Assembly: GCA_026712605.1 (NCBI GenBank)
Contig: JAPORL010000233.1
Location: forward strand, 1 to 16,047
Reading direction: 5' to 3'
Length of the DNA stretch: 16,047 nt
Origin: Pseudobdellovibrionaceae bacterium
GTDB taxonomy: Bacteria > Bdellovibrionota > Bdellovibrionia > Bdellovibrionales > UBA1609
Numbering within the stretch: position 1 is the first letter of the stretch; each line of letters begins with the position of its first letter. The notes below the pieces were generated by a model, which was not told the origin of the DNA, made no database searches, and saw nothing but the letters and a program-made list of their open reading frames with translations. Of the stretch, positions 14,926 to 16,047 are shown piece by piece. The position numbers were made by a program, and so were the translations under genes.

Positions 14926-15438
14926 ATGAATTTAACTATCATGGGAATAGATCCTGGAACTGTGAATACAGGTTATGGCTGTATTCAAATCACAAAAGAT
15001 AAACTTAAATGTTTAGACTATGGGCTTATTTCTATTAAAGATAAAAATTTTTCTACAAGAGTTCAAACTATCCATACAGAAATAAAAAAGCTTTGTCAGT
15101 TATATAAGCCTCAACATTTAGCAATAGAAAAGGTATTTTTTGGAAAAAATGCAGATACGGCCTTTAAATTAGGTCATATTTTTGCTTTGTGTCTTTTAGA
15201 AAGCAAGTATCAAGGTATTGAATTTTTTGAATACCCCTCTCGTTATGTTAAAAAAACGGTTACTTTTTCAGGAAATGCCTCCAAACAGATGCTTCAACAA
15301 TTTGTATTCAATTTTTTGTCTCTTCCTAAAAAAGCTCCTTTGGATGCCACAGATGCTTTGGCTGTTGCTTTATGTCATAAACAACACTGTCAAAAATTAG
15401 AGATTCAACAACAAATTCAAGGAACAGCTAGACTATGA
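14926..15438 (+). CDS. ruvC: Holliday junction resolvase RuvC
   Basis: RuvC is the dimeric, Mg-dependent nuclease that cuts Holliday junctions symmetrically after RuvAB branch migration. The RNase H-like fold is recognised by MGIDPGTVNTGYG (6-18) with Asp9, by AIEKVFFGKN (66-75) with Glu68, and by PLDATDALAVALCH (138-151) with Asp140 and Asp143, giving the complete four-residue acidic site. The length of 170 residues is normal. The ATG at 14926 lies one residue-turn before the first beta strand, as in other RuvC proteins; the upstream GAG at 14904-14906 is a weak ribosome binding site. The stop codon overlaps the ruvA start as ATGA, so the two are translated in coupled fashion. Cysteines at 19, 29, 57, 89, 150 and 155 are not part of the known site. 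Confidence 0.96.
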   Translation: MNLTIMGIDPGTVNTGYGCIQITKDKLKCLDYGLISIKDKNFSTRVQTIHTEIKKLCQLYKPQHLAIEKVFFGKNADTAFKLGHIFALCLLESKYQGIEFFEYPSRYVKKTVTFSGNASKQMLQQFVFNFLSLPKKAPLDATDALAVALCHKQHCQKLEIQQQIQGTARL

Positions 15439-16007
15439 TTGGATTTATAAAAGGAACTCTAATTTTCAAAAATAGAAACTCTCTTGTAGTAGAAACAGGA
15501 AATGTGGGCTACGAGCTTTTTGTGCCTAACACTTTACTTGCTAGTTGTGAAAAAGGCAGTCTTATCTCTTTATGGGTTTATACCAATTTCAAACAAGACA
15601 GTTTAGAGCTTTATGGCTTTTCCAACCAGAAAGAAAAAGAACTCTTTTTATCTTTATTAAAAGTAAAGGGTATTGGACCTAAAATGGCTCTTCAAGTTTT
15701 AAGCTCTTGCTCTCTTGATAATTTTGTCAAAATGATTAAAGAAGAAAATATTAAAGCTTTAAGAGCTTTGCCAAAAATAGGAAAAAAAATGGCTCAACAA
15801 ATTGTTTTATCTTTAAAAGATCATGTTTCAGATGTTTTGATAGGCTCACAGTCTCAAAATCCTTACGAAGAGCAATTATTTTATTCTTTGGAAAAATTAG
15901 GCTTTCAATCTTCTGAAATTAGAGAAGTTATGAAAAAAATGGAATGGAAAAAAGATCTAAAAAAAGATCTGCAACAATCTCTTGCCTTATTAAAACTATC
16001 CACTTAA
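15435..16007 (+). CDS. ruvA: Holliday junction branch migration protein RuvA
   Basis: RuvA forms tetramers that clamp the Holliday junction and load the RuvB motor. Domain I (1-63) opens with MIGFIKGTL and ends with LELYGF. Domain II has two helix-hairpin-helix DNA-binding motifs, KVKGIGPKMALQVLS (76-90) and ALPKIGKKMAQQIVLSL (111-127). Domain III (about 144-187), which contacts RuvB, is present and in frame to the stop, so the protein is complete at 190 residues. In the acidic-pin loop the usual Glu-Asp pair reads Gln54-Asp55 (NFKQDS), so one of the two charges that keep the junction open appears to be lost. The start overlaps the ruvC stop by 4 nt, and ruvB would be expected next. Confidence 0.95.
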   Translation: MIGFIKGTLIFKNRNSLVVETGNVGYELFVPNTLLASCEKGSLISLWVYTNFKQDSLELYGFSNQKEKELFLSLLKVKGIGPKMALQVLSSCSLDNFVKMIKEENIKALRALPKIGKKMAQQIVLSLKDHVSDVLIGSQSQNPYEEQLFYSLEKLGFQSSEIREVMKKMEWKKDLKKDLQQSLALLKLST

Positions 16008-16047
16008 AATTTAATTATATAGAGTTTTTTTGTTGAAAAGAGCCTTT
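16008..16047 (+). other. Window edge downstream of ruvA, no assignable gene
   Basis: Forty AT-rich bases follow the ruvA stop. AGAG (16021-16024) and a TTG at 16033 reading L/M-K-R-A-F could be the start of another gene, but five codons are too few to decide. The stretch does not show a recognisable RuvB N-terminus or a terminator hairpin. Confidence 0.2.

Noticed and set aside
15218..15400. 60-codon plus-strand ORF inside ruvC
   Set aside because: It lies in another frame wholly within an intact ruvC that keeps all four catalytic acids.

Overview
The window is AT-rich chromosomal DNA of a Gram-negative (diderm) bacterium. The two-membrane envelope is shown by an Omp85 outer-membrane barrel, a TamB-like protein and an exported transglycosylase. 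The neighbour pairs mutL-miaA, yicC-gmk and ruvC-ruvA are typical of Proteobacteria and relatives. The low GC, the endonuclease-type MutL and the TPR-rich gene set would fit a Bdellovibrionota/Oligoflexia-type lineage, but this is inference; no rRNA or lineage marker is present.

Left edge (1-360): no protein gene. Positions 1-105 form a long, almost perfect hairpin around a GC-rich multibranched core, the most striking non-coding structure in the window. A weaker inverted repeat lies at 156-202, and a consensus -10 box at 265-270 probably serves the first gene.

Plus-strand block (361-6287): a secreted, cysteine-rich lytic transglycosylase, then mutL, miaA, yicC and gmk, packed with abutting or overlapping ends. 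Their roles are mismatch repair, tRNA A37 prenylation, an RNase-type YicC protein and guanylate kinase.

Minus-strand block (14824 down to 6288): a TPR protein, efp (elongation factor P), a second helical-repeat protein, a 1352-residue TamB-like protein and an Omp85 protein with five POTRA-like segments. Spacing is from a 29-nt overlap to 9 nt, so this looks like one operon that combines a translation factor with an outer-membrane assembly pair. It meets the plus-strand block tail to tail with no base between the stop codons.

Right block (14926-end): ruvC and ruvA overlap by an ATGA and encode Holliday-junction processing proteins. The 101-nt divergent spacer before ruvC holds a palindrome that could be a shared operator. 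If ruvB follows, it lies beyond the window.

Most genes are housekeeping genes. The least explained items are the 1-105 RNA or element, the disulfide-rich transglycosylase, the TamB/Omp85 operon with its TPR and EF-P partners, and the divergent palindrome.
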